Source: Leptospira andrefontaineae
Lineage (GTDB): Bacteria; Spirochaetota; Leptospiria; Leptospirales; Leptospiraceae
NCBI RefSeq assembly: GCF_004770105.1
Contig: NZ_RQEY01000015.1
Coordinates: forward strand, 62,001-126,000
Reading direction: 5' to 3'
Length of the DNA: 64,000 nt
Shown: positions 43,728 to 52,379 of the stretch, piece after piece
How positions within the stretch are numbered: the stretch's first letter is position 1
How the letters are laid out: every line of letters starts with the position of its first letter
Position numbers and translations under genes: made by a program
Notes under the pieces: model-generated
Told to the model about the DNA's origin: nothing
Databases searched by the model: none
Seen by the model: the letters and a program-made list of their open reading frames with translations, nothing else

Positions 43728-44324
43728 ATATATCTCTTTCGGTTCGACAGTCGCTGTTAATCTACTATCGACCTAATTCTATCGGACGATACATATCTAA
43801 CGACTATTTCAAGAAAAAATAAATATTATGGATTAGTTTTGTAAGTAAATACTTACTTCGTCCCGAAGATCGGGCGACGGAGTTCGGCCATATGCAGAAC
43901 CTGTTTTAATTTATAAAAACGTCACTTGAGTAATGAAATTTTTATCAGGAGCCAGATACTGCTATTTGCTTCTACGAATGTTTACTCTTAAAAATGAAAA
44001 AAACCAACAATCCTAAAAAGATAGAACTCGAAAATAAGATTGTAATCGAATGATTACAATACGGATTTCGTAATTCGAACGAATTACGTTTTTTTAAAGT
44101 AGTATTTTGTCCTTAAATTGACACATATGGACATGAAATGTTTTTCCATGAGCGGAAAGGAAGATAAGATCTTGTTCTATTAATGAGAGACTAACGTGAA
44201 CATTTTTTAAAATTGTTTGGTTATGTCCCTATTGACCGAAATTATTTCCGTCAAGGACGCGCAAGGGCCTGCAAAAAAAAGCACCAATGAGTCTCCCAGA
44301 GAAGCGAATATTCGAATAACAATA
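43728..44324. other. Intergenic region with two adjacent hairpins, 597 bases
   Basis: The region upstream of the Ig-like operon contains no convincing ORF. Two adjacent perfect 9-bp hairpins lie at 44039-44060 (ATTGTAATC-GAAT-GATTACAAT) and 44069-44088 (CGTAATTCG-AA-CGAATTACG); the second is followed by TTTTTTT on the plus strand, as in an intrinsic terminator. As no plus-strand gene precedes it, it may end a small RNA from 43.8-44.1 kb. The Ig-like operon promoter should lie within about 43730-43900. Confidence 0.4.
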
Positions 44325-45815
44325 TTATTTAAAGTCCGGAAGGATCCAGTCTTTATGGAAAAAGTCGTCCTTGACCTTCATTAGATCTCGATTCGGATCA
44401 ATGAACGGAAGGCTCTTTTTGCCGTTTAAGGAAACCCTTACTTCTGCATAAACTGCGATATCGTCTCCAGTTCTTTTCTTTTCCCTATCTCCCAAAAAAT
44501 GAGCGAATTGAAGGATTAGATCGGGTTGAGTGCTCATCATTGTTTTTTGCACTTCGTTCAGATAAGATTCAGGTAAAACGTATTGGATCTCTCCGGTTCG
44601 CTGGTTCACTACTTGGAAACTTGCGATCCCATTCTTTTGGATGAGCATGATATGCCAGGCAAATCTAAAACCTTGTTCGGTCCATAAATGGTTCCCCGGA
44701 TATAAAAAATGCCTGAGAGGGAATAATACCTGGATCATAATATATATTGAAGCCGCCCAGACACCGAACCTGGAAGAAAAACTAGAGGCAAATTCTCTTA
44801 ATTTGGTTTCTATATGTATTCCCCATACATTCGGTTTTTCTAAAATACGTAAAAGTATCAGCAAAATTTTTGCCGAAAGAAAACGAAATGGAACAGGAAG
44901 TTTATTCCAAGCGGTTTTGAATAAGTTTCTTAATTCTCCGTAAGGGAAAATCCCTCTTCTTTTTAGAAATCCTCTGGCTTTTATCGGCCAATCCGCAGGA
45001 AAAAATAATAAAGTGGAGAAGATCATGATCCAAGGGAACATTCCGATCGGAAAAAGTCTCCATGTGAGGATATGGAAGATAAGAACTAAGCTATAAGCCC
45101 AGGGCCTTAAATTTTTTTTCAAAAGACAGAATGGAACAAACAGATCGAACAGTAATCCAGCGTAACTGAAAACATAACCTGCAATCGGATAAGAGAAAAA
45201 TCCTCCGATTACTGGAAAGTCGGTATTTCGAACTAACCAGATCCTAAGAGGTTGAGCGGAGAACAACCAGTCTGGAACTAATTTTGCTAAACCGCCGAAA
45301 AAATATACACAGCCAATTTGAAAGCGTAAGATCCATAAAGACCAATTTGGGATTTTGGGAATACTCCATCTTCCGTTTCGATATGCTTCTAAAAATTGGG
45401 ATAAAGAAAAACAACGATCTGCAGGGATCCAAAATAAAAGGAAAAGCAAAAGAAAAACTAAATAATAATGATTTAGATAAGTGGAAACATCTAAAAGATT
45501 AAAATAGGAAAATCCTAACCAATAAATAAAAATTGAAGTCCTATAAAGCACTCCCAGAGAAATAAATAGGGAGGTGATACATAATATTATAAAAACAGAA
45601 TACAAAATCGGTCCGGGAATTACCCCAACCCAAGAGAATCCGAAATGTTTAAAATGAAAACCAGGCTCTAAAAAATATTTTTGTACCCAACCGTGCTGAA
45701 GATAACGGGCTGAGATAAAAAATAAAAGAATGCCGAACCCGAATCTGAAAAATCCTAAGGACCAAGCTGGAGATTGTTCGAATAGTTCGGACTTACACCG
45801 ATTCCAAAGAGACAA
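44325..45815 (-). CDS. Vitamin K-dependent gamma-carboxylase-like membrane protein (HTTM family)
   Basis: A 496-residue integral membrane protein. The N-terminal 285 residues form the HTTM domain (GWVQKYFLEPGFHFKHFGFSWVGVIPGP, then LLDVSTYLNHYYLVFLLLFLLFWIPADR, then YFFGGLAKLVPDWLFSAQPL). The C-terminal region keeps the lumenal layout of vertebrate gamma-carboxylase: EQGFRFAWHIMLI, then RTGEIQYVLPESYLN, then AVYAEVRVSLNGK, then FIDPNRDL. Leptospira orthologues are reported to have vitamin K epoxidase but not proven carboxylase activity, suggesting another role. TTG start at 45815 has AAAGGAA upstream. Substrate unknown. Confidence 0.88.
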   Translation of the reverse strand: MSLWNRCKSELFEQSPAWSLGFFRFGFGILLFFISARYLQHGWVQKYFLEPGFHFKHFGFSWVGVIPGPILYSVFIILCITSLFISLGVLYRTSIFIYWLGFSYFNLLDVSTYLNHYYLVFLLLFLLFWIPADRCFSLSQFLEAYRNGRWSIPKIPNWSLWILRFQIGCVYFFGGLAKLVPDWLFSAQPLRIWLVRNTDFPVIGGFFSYPIAGYVFSYAGLLFDLFVPFCLLKKNLRPWAYSLVLIFHILTWRLFPIGMFPWIMIFSTLLFFPADWPIKARGFLKRRGIFPYGELRNLFKTAWNKLPVPFRFLSAKILLILLRILEKPNVWGIHIETKLREFASSFSSRFGVWAASIYIMIQVLFPLRHFLYPGNHLWTEQGFRFAWHIMLIQKNGIASFQVVNQRTGEIQYVLPESYLNEVQKTMMSTQPDLILQFAHFLGDREKKRTGDDIAVYAEVRVSLNGKKSLPFIDPNRDLMKVKDDFFHKDWILPDFK

Positions 45816-45834
45816 GTATGATTCCTTTTTCTAT

Positions 45835-46791
45835 TTATTGAACAGATCGAATAAAACCGTTTCCTAGATCGATCCAATTACCATTCAATTTGTTTTTTCC
45901 CAATCGAGCAAGCATTCCCGGAACTTCTTCGAAGTTAGAAGGAAGAATTTCCTCCAAATGAAAAATTTTCTCTCCTTCTTTCTGATAATTATCAAACGAA
46001 ACAGGACTCGCACCCTCGGAGAGTAATTGTTTTCCTCCTTGGTTCTGAGTTTGTAGCGGATGATCAAATATAAAAACATCTCTATCTTGAGAGATCGCAT
46101 TAGATGCTGAAGATAAGGCGCCACTTTTAGTAGGAGCTTCCATCACTAGTAGAGAAGGAGAGATGCCGGTTATGATCCTATTTCTTTTTGGAAATGCGTA
46201 TTTTCTGACTTCAAAATTGGGAGGACATTCGGTGATCACTAAACCGTTTGCAGAGGATTTCATTCTTTTATACAAATTCCTATTTTCGTGAGGATATTCT
46301 TTTTCAGGACCTGTGCCCATTACTCCGATCACAGGCATTTCTTGATCTAAGGCTTGTAACATTGCGGCCTTATCCACTCCTAATGCTAAACCGGAAACAA
46401 TACCATCCAACCCGAGAGAATTTACAAAATTCGGAATTAGTTTAGAATAATATAATGTTATTGGAGAAACTTTTCTAGTGCCTACTACGGCCAGATAGGA
46501 AAGTTTTAGGAGAGAAACATTTCCAAAGCAGAATAAATTGGGTGGCGGATCGTAAATCTCTTTCAGAAGAGAAGGGTATTCAGGATCAAAATAGGAAACG
46601 ATCTCCGTTCCTAATTTTTTTAAGGAAGAGGAATAATTTTTAGAATCGAACTCCGCTTTTTCTTTTAGGTCTTTTGGTAATATTTCTTTTAATTTTTCCA
46701 GAACCTCCGATTTAGAGAGGCTCTGGGATAAAAATCTGGATCTACTAAGGATTTTATATAAGCTTGGAGAAGAAAGAGAAAGAAAATCCAT
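45835..46791 (-). CDS. dprA: DNA processing protein DprA/Smf
   Basis: Binds single-stranded DNA and loads RecA during natural transformation in other bacteria. The 318-residue protein has the Rossmann-like core: GTEIVSYFDPEYPSLLKEIYDPPPNLFCFGN, then AVVGTRKVSP, then GIVSGLALGVDKAAMLQALD, then GVMGTGPEKEYPHENRNLY, and RNRIITGISPSLLVMEAPTKSGALSSASNA. The GTG-P loop and FPKRNRI motif are intact. It lies 14 bases downstream of a TPR lipoprotein gene, probably in one operon. Natural competence has not been shown by this window. Confidence 0.93.
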   Translation of the reverse strand: MDFLSLSSPSLYKILSRSRFLSQSLSKSEVLEKLKEILPKDLKEKAEFDSKNYSSSLKKLGTEIVSYFDPEYPSLLKEIYDPPPNLFCFGNVSLLKLSYLAVVGTRKVSPITLYYSKLIPNFVNSLGLDGIVSGLALGVDKAAMLQALDQEMPVIGVMGTGPEKEYPHENRNLYKRMKSSANGLVITECPPNFEVRKYAFPKRNRIITGISPSLLVMEAPTKSGALSSASNAISQDRDVFIFDHPLQTQNQGGKQLLSEGASPVSFDNYQKEGEKIFHLEEILPSNFEEVPGMLARLGKNKLNGNWIDLGNGFIRSVQ

Positions 46792-46805
46792 ATAGGATCT
46801 ATATA

Positions 46806-47660
46806 TTAATTCTCAGAGGATTCCATTTTGTTCAGATTATTGATTACGTTTTTATAAGATTCGTTTTCGTTCAGATCTTCTTTTATGAATCCGTCTTTTT
46901 TGAGTCCTTCTATCGTATTTTTTAAATGTAGATAGATATCTTTTGCTTCTTGTGCTTTGCCGAATCTATATAAAAAATTCCCTTTTGCAAATAACACAGG
47001 AACATTACGAGGTTCTTTTTTTAAGATAGAATCTAAAAGAGTAAATGCCTTCTCTTGGTCTTGAAAACCTGCATTAATCCCTTCCCAAGAAGAATCCGCC
47101 ATAGAGGAATCAAAATAGATCAGAGCCAATTGATAAGGAAATCTGGAATCCCTTGCGTCCTGTCTGGAAAGTGATTGGAAGATCTCGATTGCGATTTGCC
47201 TTCTTTTAGGTTCCCAACCTCTGTCCTTGGAAGCGTTTGCATAAGACAAAGCAGTTTCGAAAAGAAGCTGTTGGTCCACAGGCATCAAAAGTTGTGCTTT
47301 ATCAAAATAGGGAAGAGAAGATTCGAAAAAATGAACATCGGCACCGATCACTTCTGTTTTTCCGGAACCTTGTTCTTGGATTGCTTTATTATAATATTTG
47401 GATGCTAGATCGTAATCGCCGATCTTCATATATCCTTGAGCTATCTTCCAGCTTAGAGCACCGGCGGACCTGGTTTTGGAAGCCATTTCCCGGATCTTCT
47501 TCTCTAATTCAATGATCTCGGATTCGTCCATATTCAAACGGCGTTTCCAAGCTTCGAGATCCTCAACAGTGGGAGGTTTTGTATTCTTTCCTGAAAATTT
47601 ACTTAGGTTCTTACAATCGGAAATTAGAAATACAAAAAGAAGAAGGAGTATAATCCTCAT
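46806..47660 (-). CDS. TPR-repeat lipoprotein
   Basis: A 284-residue lipoprotein from ATG 47658-47660 with GGTGGA upstream. Its signal is RIILLLLFVFLISDC (Cys16). After a charged linker it has tetratricopeptide-like repeats: GALSWKIAQGYMKIGDYDLASKYYNKAIQEQ, FETALSYANAS, and PVLFAKGNFLYRFGKAQEAKDIYLHLKN. TPR domains bind proteins in the periplasm. It precedes dprA in the same direction. The link with dprA is only positional. Confidence 0.75.
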   Translation of the reverse strand: MRIILLLLFVFLISDCKNLSKFSGKNTKPPTVEDLEAWKRRLNMDESEIIELEKKIREMASKTRSAGALSWKIAQGYMKIGDYDLASKYYNKAIQEQGSGKTEVIGADVHFFESSLPYFDKAQLLMPVDQQLLFETALSYANASKDRGWEPKRRQIAIEIFQSLSRQDARDSRFPYQLALIYFDSSMADSSWEGINAGFQDQEKAFTLLDSILKKEPRNVPVLFAKGNFLYRFGKAQEAKDIYLHLKNTIEGLKKDGFIKEDLNENESYKNVINNLNKMESSEN

Positions 47661-47811
47661 TTGATTCCACCTCGGGAAGAAATCGTATTTGGAATACCAT
47701 GTCCGGGAAGTGTACGGATGGTCCACGGAAAATCCTGAAAATGTAATTTTTTTGAAAGGTAAAAAGATTAGGAAGGAAGGGAGAAGATACCGAACCTTCT
47801 CCCTTTGTAAA

Positions 47812-48159
47812 TTATGCGTTGTCTCTGGAAATTCCAGCGATAACTAAAGCTCCACCTAAAAGACCTAGATCCTTCAAGGTATTGATAGTTGAGGCCATAT
47901 CTCCTTTAATTGCTCCCGGCAAGTGTAGAAGGACAATATAAATTCCTAAAAGTACGGCCAATAGGGTCATAGCGAGTTTGGTTTTTTTATTTATAAAAAT
48001 GCTAACCGCAGCTGCTACCATTGCTGCTCCTGTTACATAGATCCAAATGACTCCACCTGGAACTGGAACCATTCCGGCCATTTGGCTTCCTGCAACAAAA
48101 TGGTTAAGTCCAAAAAGTAGGAACGGGACTGCGTATACATATTTCCCGATTGTTTGCAT
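47812..48159 (-). CDS. DoxX-like membrane protein
   Basis: A 115-residue protein from ATG 48157-48159, with GAGGAGA upstream. Four hydrophobic segments (about 5-23, 40-60, 65-85, 92-112) and the phrase FLLFGLNHFVAGSQMAGMVP are typical of the DoxX/DoxD small membrane protein family. Members have been linked to quinone or redox processes, but the function is unproven. No partner gene lies close on the same strand. Confidence 0.75.
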   Translation of the reverse strand: MQTIGKYVYAVPFLLFGLNHFVAGSQMAGMVPVPGGVIWIYVTGAAMVAAAVSIFINKKTKLAMTLLAVLLGIYIVLLHLPGAIKGDMASTINTLKDLGLLGGALVIAGISRDNA

Positions 48160-48253
48160 AAAAATTTTCTCCTCGAGTTTGATCGAAAATTGCTTTCGCA
48201 AAGCGACCGTTAATTAGTATGGAAGATCCCGACTCACGCAAGGAGAAAATGGA

Positions 48254-48685
48254 TTGGATCTGGGAAAAAAAAACGATCTGCCCCAAGGTTGGAGAATAGT
48301 CCGGCCAGAAGATTTACAAATTCTGATCCGAATGGAAAAAACAGTTTTTGGAAATTCTCCTTGGTCCAATTATTCCATCCAAAGTCATATCGAAAATCAT
48401 CCTGCTTGGATCAAAGAGGATACTGGTTATGTATTTTATATGGATCTAATTGATTTTTCCGAATTATTACGAATTGGAATTATTCCTGAAAAGCGCAATA
48501 AAGGAGAAGCAGAAACCATTCTAAAAACACTATGTGACCTATTTCCTAAAACTATTTTAGAAGTTTCTAATTTGAATTCTTCTGCTATTTCTTTATATTC
48601 TAAATTAGGCTTTCTGGAATCGGGAAGAAGGAAATCTTATTATGGTCCGGGAGAAGACGCGATCTTAATGGAGAAGGTTCGTTAA
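48254..48685 (+). CDS. RimI-like GNAT acetyltransferase
   Basis: A 143-residue acetyltransferase; the RimI group acetylates the N-terminus of ribosomal protein S18. The segment LRIGIIPEKRNKGEAETILKTLCDLFPKTILEVSNLNSSAISLYSKLGFLESGRRKSYYGPGEDAILMEK has motif A (acetyl-CoA binding) and the B region typical of RimI. Start is TTG 48254: AGGAG (48241-48245) is 8 bases upstream, while the ATG at 48249 is too close and in another frame. It converges with the 48682 gene, sharing stop codon bases. Confidence 0.8.
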   Translation: MDLGKKNDLPQGWRIVRPEDLQILIRMEKTVFGNSPWSNYSIQSHIENHPAWIKEDTGYVFYMDLIDFSELLRIGIIPEKRNKGEAETILKTLCDLFPKTILEVSNLNSSAISLYSKLGFLESGRRKSYYGPGEDAILMEKVR

Positions 48686-49173
48686 AAAGGAAACGTTTTT
48701 TTCACAACTCGGATCTGTATTAATTGTTGGTTTGAAAATAAAAAATATAATCTTACTCTCAGCGGAAAAGGTTTTTTCCAAAATCTGAATTCTTTCAAAT
48801 TCATATACATTCCTAAATTAACTTCAATATAACTACTTTCGGTTGGGATCCAATGGAACGCGTTGGATTGGACTGTTCCTTTTTTAGTAAATACCATAAT
48901 ATCCGAAACATATTCAGGATCATCCGGAAATTGTCCCTGATGAAAACCAACCAGATCCAGATCTTTTCTTTTGATATAATCCATTACCTTTCGTTTCGAA
49001 CTGCCTAGAGGCAATTCTTCCATTACTTCTCTTCTCAATAAATAAGAAGAAGTTTCCAGATATGGATCTTTTAGGATATATAAGAATATTGTAATGAATA
49101 TGAATAAAATTGCGGTCCATTTGATCGCAATTTTATGAGAAGGTTTTAGTTTTTCTGCAAAAGTACCACGCAA
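48682..49173 (-). CDS. Membrane-anchored hypothetical protein following ispF
   Basis: About 163 residues if it starts at TTG 49171-49173 inside the end of ispF; the exact start is uncertain since no ATG is available. One transmembrane helix ([20 protein letters not shown]) is followed by a soluble part ([29 protein letters not shown], then [15 protein letters not shown]) with no known family. It overlaps ispF by about 28 bases and is likely translated by coupling. Its stop overlaps the rimI-like stop. Confidence 0.5.
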   Translation of the reverse strand: MRGTFAEKLKPSHKIAIKWTAILFIFITIFLYILKDPYLETSSYLLRREVMEELPLGSSKRKVMDYIKRKDLDLVGFHQGQFPDDPEYVSDIMVFTKKGTVQSNAFHWIPTESSYIEVNLGMYMNLKEFRFWKKPFPLRVRLYFLFSNQQLIQIRVVKKTFPF

Positions 49174-49628
49174 CTTGCGCCCAATCCTTCGGTTCTGCCC
49201 AAGGCTCCCATTTTTTCGGTAGTAGTAGCTTTCACTGAAACACAATCTTCAGGTAATCCTAATAAATTAGAAAGAGAAGATTGTATCTTCGTTCTATGTG
49301 GAGAAATTTTAGGTCTTTCTCCGATCAAAGTGCAGTCGATATTTACCAAACTGAAACTTTTCTCTTTCGCTAGATCCAAAGTTTTTTGCAAAATCAATTT
49401 GGAGTCCATGTTTTTGAGAGAGGGATCCGTATCCGGAAAATATTGGCCTATATCTCCCAATCCCATGGCTCCTAAGATCGCATCTGCTAATGCGTGTATT
49501 ACGATATCCGCATCCGAATGACCGATAAGAGCATATTCCGAATCGATGATTGCTCCGCCCAAAATTAACGGGCGAGAGTCGTTTGTTTCCAGTCTATGAA
49601 AGTCTAATCCTTGTCCTATTCTGTACAT
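49146..49628 (-). CDS. ispF: 2-C-methyl-D-erythritol 2,4-cyclodiphosphate synthase
   Basis: MEP-pathway enzyme for isoprenoid precursors: converts CDP-ME 2-phosphate into MEcPP. The 160-residue protein has [10 protein letters not shown] (zinc ligands Asp and His), [32 protein letters not shown] with the third His, [12 protein letters not shown], and the C-terminal [28 protein letters not shown]. All signature segments are intact and full length. It follows nadA after 4 bases, so both are cotranscribed. Confidence 0.97.
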   Translation of the reverse strand: MYRIGQGLDFHRLETNDSRPLILGGAIIDSEYALIGHSDADIVIHALADAILGAMGLGDIGQYFPDTDPSLKNMDSKLILQKTLDLAKEKSFSLVNIDCTLIGERPKISPHRTKIQSSLSNLLGLPEDCVSVKATTTEKMGALGRTEGLGASCVVLLQKN

Positions 49629-49632
49629 TAAG

Positions 49633-50604
49633 TTACTTATAACTCACTTCCAGCATTCTTTGGACTGCCATTCTTCCTTTTTCTACAATTTCAGGATCCA
49701 ACTTGATCTCGAATTGTTCGTATAGAAGTGCATCTTTAATTTTTTCTAATGTAATTCGTTTCATATGAGGACAGGTCCTGCAAGAAGAAACAAATTGTCT
49801 ATCGGGGAATTCGGATCTGAGATTGTCTCCCATAGAACATTCAGTAACTAGGAACACGTCTTTTGCTCCTGAATCACGGATATATTTGGACATCTGAGAA
49901 GTGGAACCAGCAAAATCGGAAACTTCTACCACGTCTGTGTTACATTCAGGGTGAGAGATGACTGTGACTCCAGGCCATTGCCTTCTCACAGAAAGAATAT
50001 CTTCCGCGGTGTACATCTCATGTACCATACAACGTCCCGGAAAGGAGATGATCTTTTTGTTTGTTTGTTTCTGTACATTTCCCGCAAGGTATTCATCGGG
50101 AAGAAAGATGACTGTGTCACTATCCAAAGAATTTACGATCTGGACAGCGTTAGCGGAAGTACAACAAATATCAGTTTCAGCTTTCACTTCTGCAGTGCAG
50201 TTGACATAAGTCACTACCGGAACTCCGGGATATTGGCTTTTTAATTTTTTAACATCTTCTCTAGTGATACTTTCCGCGAGGGAACAGCCAGCTTTAAGAT
50301 CGGCGATGAGTACTTTCTTTTCCGGAGACATAAGCTTTGCAGTCTCCGCCATAAAATGGACCCCGTTAAAAAGGATAATGTCCGCATCCGTTTCTGCGGC
50401 CGCCTTACTCAGATAAAGTGAATCTCCAAGTATGTCCGAAACTCCGTGAAAAACGTCCGGAGTCATATAGTTATGTCCTAAAAGTACTGCGTTTTTTTCT
50501 TTTTTGAGACGGTTGATCTCCTGGATGAGAGGAAGTTTTTCCTCTATCTCATGTTCCATGTAAGTGGATTCCAGGGATTTTCGAATATCCTCTATGGTTT
50601 TCAT
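49633..50604 (-). CDS. nadA: Quinolinate synthase A
   Basis: 4Fe-4S enzyme that condenses iminoaspartate with DHAP to quinolinate for NAD synthesis. The 323-residue protein shows [61 protein letters not shown], the [11 protein letters not shown] segment, and [11 protein letters not shown] at the C-terminus, containing the cluster-ligand cysteines. Length and motifs are typical. It is the first gene of the nadA-ispF unit. Confidence 0.97.
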   Translation of the reverse strand: MKTIEDIRKSLESTYMEHEIEEKLPLIQEINRLKKEKNAVLLGHNYMTPDVFHGVSDILGDSLYLSKAAAETDADIILFNGVHFMAETAKLMSPEKKVLIADLKAGCSLAESITREDVKKLKSQYPGVPVVTYVNCTAEVKAETDICCTSANAVQIVNSLDSDTVIFLPDEYLAGNVQKQTNKKIISFPGRCMVHEMYTAEDILSVRRQWPGVTVISHPECNTDVVEVSDFAGSTSQMSKYIRDSGAKDVFLVTECSMGDNLRSEFPDRQFVSSCRTCPHMKRITLEKIKDALLYEQFEIKLDPEIVEKGRMAVQRMLEVSYK

Positions 50605-50878
50605 GGGCCCCCCGGCCAGTTTAGGCGGTTCTATCTCTTTTTAATTTCGACTCCTGGATCTTGGAGTCAGGCAACCTAAATGTAAAATCGCCGAAAGAAC
50701 TAGGTTTTGCAAGTGTTTATAATCTGTTCGGAGCCCAAAACATATCGTTCGTTCTGCCGACCCCAAGTTTTTCGCATCTTACAGACGGTATTCTAAAATA
50801 AATTGACAGAAAAAGAAATGCCGGAACAAATACTAAGTTATTCCTAAAAATCATCCATAAAGGATTGGTATTAACCCA

Positions 50879-51943
50879 ATGAAAAAAATCTCTGCTCTGC
50901 TCCTTGCAGGAGCTATTGCATTTTCGGTTTCCAACTGCGGCGAAAAAGTTGAAGTCGAATACCCTGTTTTTCCTAAATCAAAAGAGGGACGCCAGCTTCA
51001 AAAATTCCTAGGCTCTATCCGCAACGTTGGATTAGCAGTCGAAAAACCCCAAAAAAGTCTTTGGGAAACCGTTTTCGGAGCAGGTTCCAGCTTTATCGAT
51101 CAAATGCCTTCTAAAGTTTTTGAAGCTTTTGACAAGGAAACTTATTACAAACTGATCGACCTGAGCAAAAGAGCTGACTCTATCAATGAAGCTTCTTTAA
51201 CTCTTACCGGAATTACTAAAAGCCGTGTTAAACTCGGAAACCAATTAGGTGCTGAGGCAATTCTTCATATCGGTTATCAAAAACCATACACTGAGTGTGG
51301 AAGCGAGATGATGGTAGATTACGGAGCGGCTGCGTTGAAAGTTGGTGGAGCAATCGCTTCTATGGCAACTGGAAAACAAGTTGATACCGGAAGCGGACCT
51401 GTTAGCAAACAAACCGGTATCCGTTATATGCTTATTCCTCTCGATGCTACTTTGATCAAAGTAGAAACTGGAGAAGTTAAAAAAGCTGTAGTTTCTAACC
51501 CTGCAAAAGTTGATGCAGGAGTTGGTAACTTGGATTGCCCTTCTGTTCTTGACTCTTTCGGAAAAGCTTTAGACGAAGCTGCTCTTTACATCAAAGACAG
51601 ACTTTCTCCAAAAGTTAAAACCGAGTATATCAAAGTATTCAAAGACGACGAAGATCCTGAAGTTGCAGGATACCTTGACGACGGATACCAAGAGATCACT
51701 GGAGAAACTCCTAGCTTCAAAAAAGCGAAAGAGAACTGGGAAAAAGCAGATAAAAAAGCTGGTGGAAAGTCTTGGGGAGCAAAAACAAACCTAGGAACTT
51801 ATTACTTCCAAGCTGGTGACTTTGAAAAAGCGATCAAACTTTACGAAGAAGCAATGAAACTTACTGGAGCTGACAAGAACTACGTAAGAGAACTTCGTAA
51901 ACGTGTAGAAGCGGCTGCTGCCGTTGATGACACTGAAAAATAA
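50879..51943 (+). CDS. lipL41: Lipoprotein LipL41
   Basis: Major leptospiral lipoprotein. The 354-residue product has lipobox VSNC (Cys20) and keeps long LipL41 segments, for example [77 protein letters not shown] and [20 protein letters not shown]. The C-terminal third has TPR-like helices. LipL41 forms supramolecular assemblies and was reported to need the Lep chaperone for stability in pathogens. TTGACA at 50803-50808 is a candidate -35, but the matching -10 is unclear. Confidence 0.96.
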   Translation: MKKISALLLAGAIAFSVSNCGEKVEVEYPVFPKSKEGRQLQKFLGSIRNVGLAVEKPQKSLWETVFGAGSSFIDQMPSKVFEAFDKETYYKLIDLSKRADSINEASLTLTGITKSRVKLGNQLGAEAILHIGYQKPYTECGSEMMVDYGAAALKVGGAIASMATGKQVDTGSGPVSKQTGIRYMLIPLDATLIKVETGEVKKAVVSNPAKVDAGVGNLDCPSVLDSFGKALDEAALYIKDRLSPKVKTEYIKVFKDDEDPEVAGYLDDGYQEITGETPSFKKAKENWEKADKKAGGKSWGAKTNLGTYYFQAGDFEKAIKLYEEAMKLTGADKNYVRELRKRVEAAAAVDDTEK

Positions 51944-52298
51944 GAAAGTTCAACTTTCTTTCGGTTTCGAGAAAAGCGGGCGGCTAACGTCCGCTTTTCT
52001 TTTATGTTCTGCTTTCTTCTTGTCAGATTGTAGCAGAACGAAACCGAATTTGGAAGAATGTTCAGATGCTCAGATCCATATTTCCAAATTGATCGCAAAC
52101 GATGAAACTATGGAAAAAGGTGTACAAGCATTGATGCTAAGATCGATCCTAAAACCTGAGACCAGTGAAGCGATTATCAGAAGTTGTGTGGAGAATAAAA
52201 GTCTACTCCAAGTACAATGTGAACTCTCCAAGGAGAAGTTTGGTGATCTTCAGGAATGTAAAAAACATGCTCCTAAGAGAGCGGAGACAGAAGGTTAA
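51927..52298 (+). CDS. lep: LipL41 chaperone Lep
   Basis: A 123-residue protein from ATG 51927, overlapping the end of lipL41 by 17 bases in another frame. A signal ends AFFLSDC (lipobox-like), followed by a short helical domain with four Cys ([39 protein letters not shown]). Size, position just after lipL41 and helical Cys-rich nature fit Lep, the small protein needed for stable LipL41. No good ribosome binding site precedes it, suggesting translational coupling. A terminator-like hairpin lies inside its 5' coding region. Confidence 0.85.
   Translation: MTLKNKKVQLSFGFEKSGRLTSAFLLCSAFFLSDCSRTKPNLEECSDAQIHISKLIANDETMEKGVQALMLRSILKPETSEAIIRSCVENKSLLQVQCELSKEKFGDLQECKKHAPKRAETEG
51971..52003 (+). 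promoter_or_regulatory. Terminator-like hairpin inside the start of lep
   Basis: GAAAAGCGG (51971-51979) pairs perfectly with CCGCTTTTC (51991-51999) around an 11-base loop, and TTTT follows. It lies after the lipL41 stop and within codons 15-26 of lep. A second perfect repeat AAGAAAGTT-C-AACTTTCTT (51942-51960) starts at the lipL41 stop. Together they could attenuate transcription or translation into lep. Confidence 0.6.
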
Positions 52299-52339
52299 AA
52301 GTTTCTATTTATAGATGTTATGATATAAGAGATGAAATA

Positions 52340-52373
52340 AGGCCCCGCCAATGACAACGGGGCCTCATTTTAT
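52340..52373 (+). terminator. Rho-independent terminator after lep
   Basis: AGGCCCCG (52340-52347) and CGGGGCCT (52358-52365) form a perfect 8-bp GC-rich stem with a 10-base loop, followed by CATTTTATT. It closes the lipL41-lep transcript and abuts the convergent gene. Confidence 0.85.
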
Positions 52374-52379
52374 TAGACC

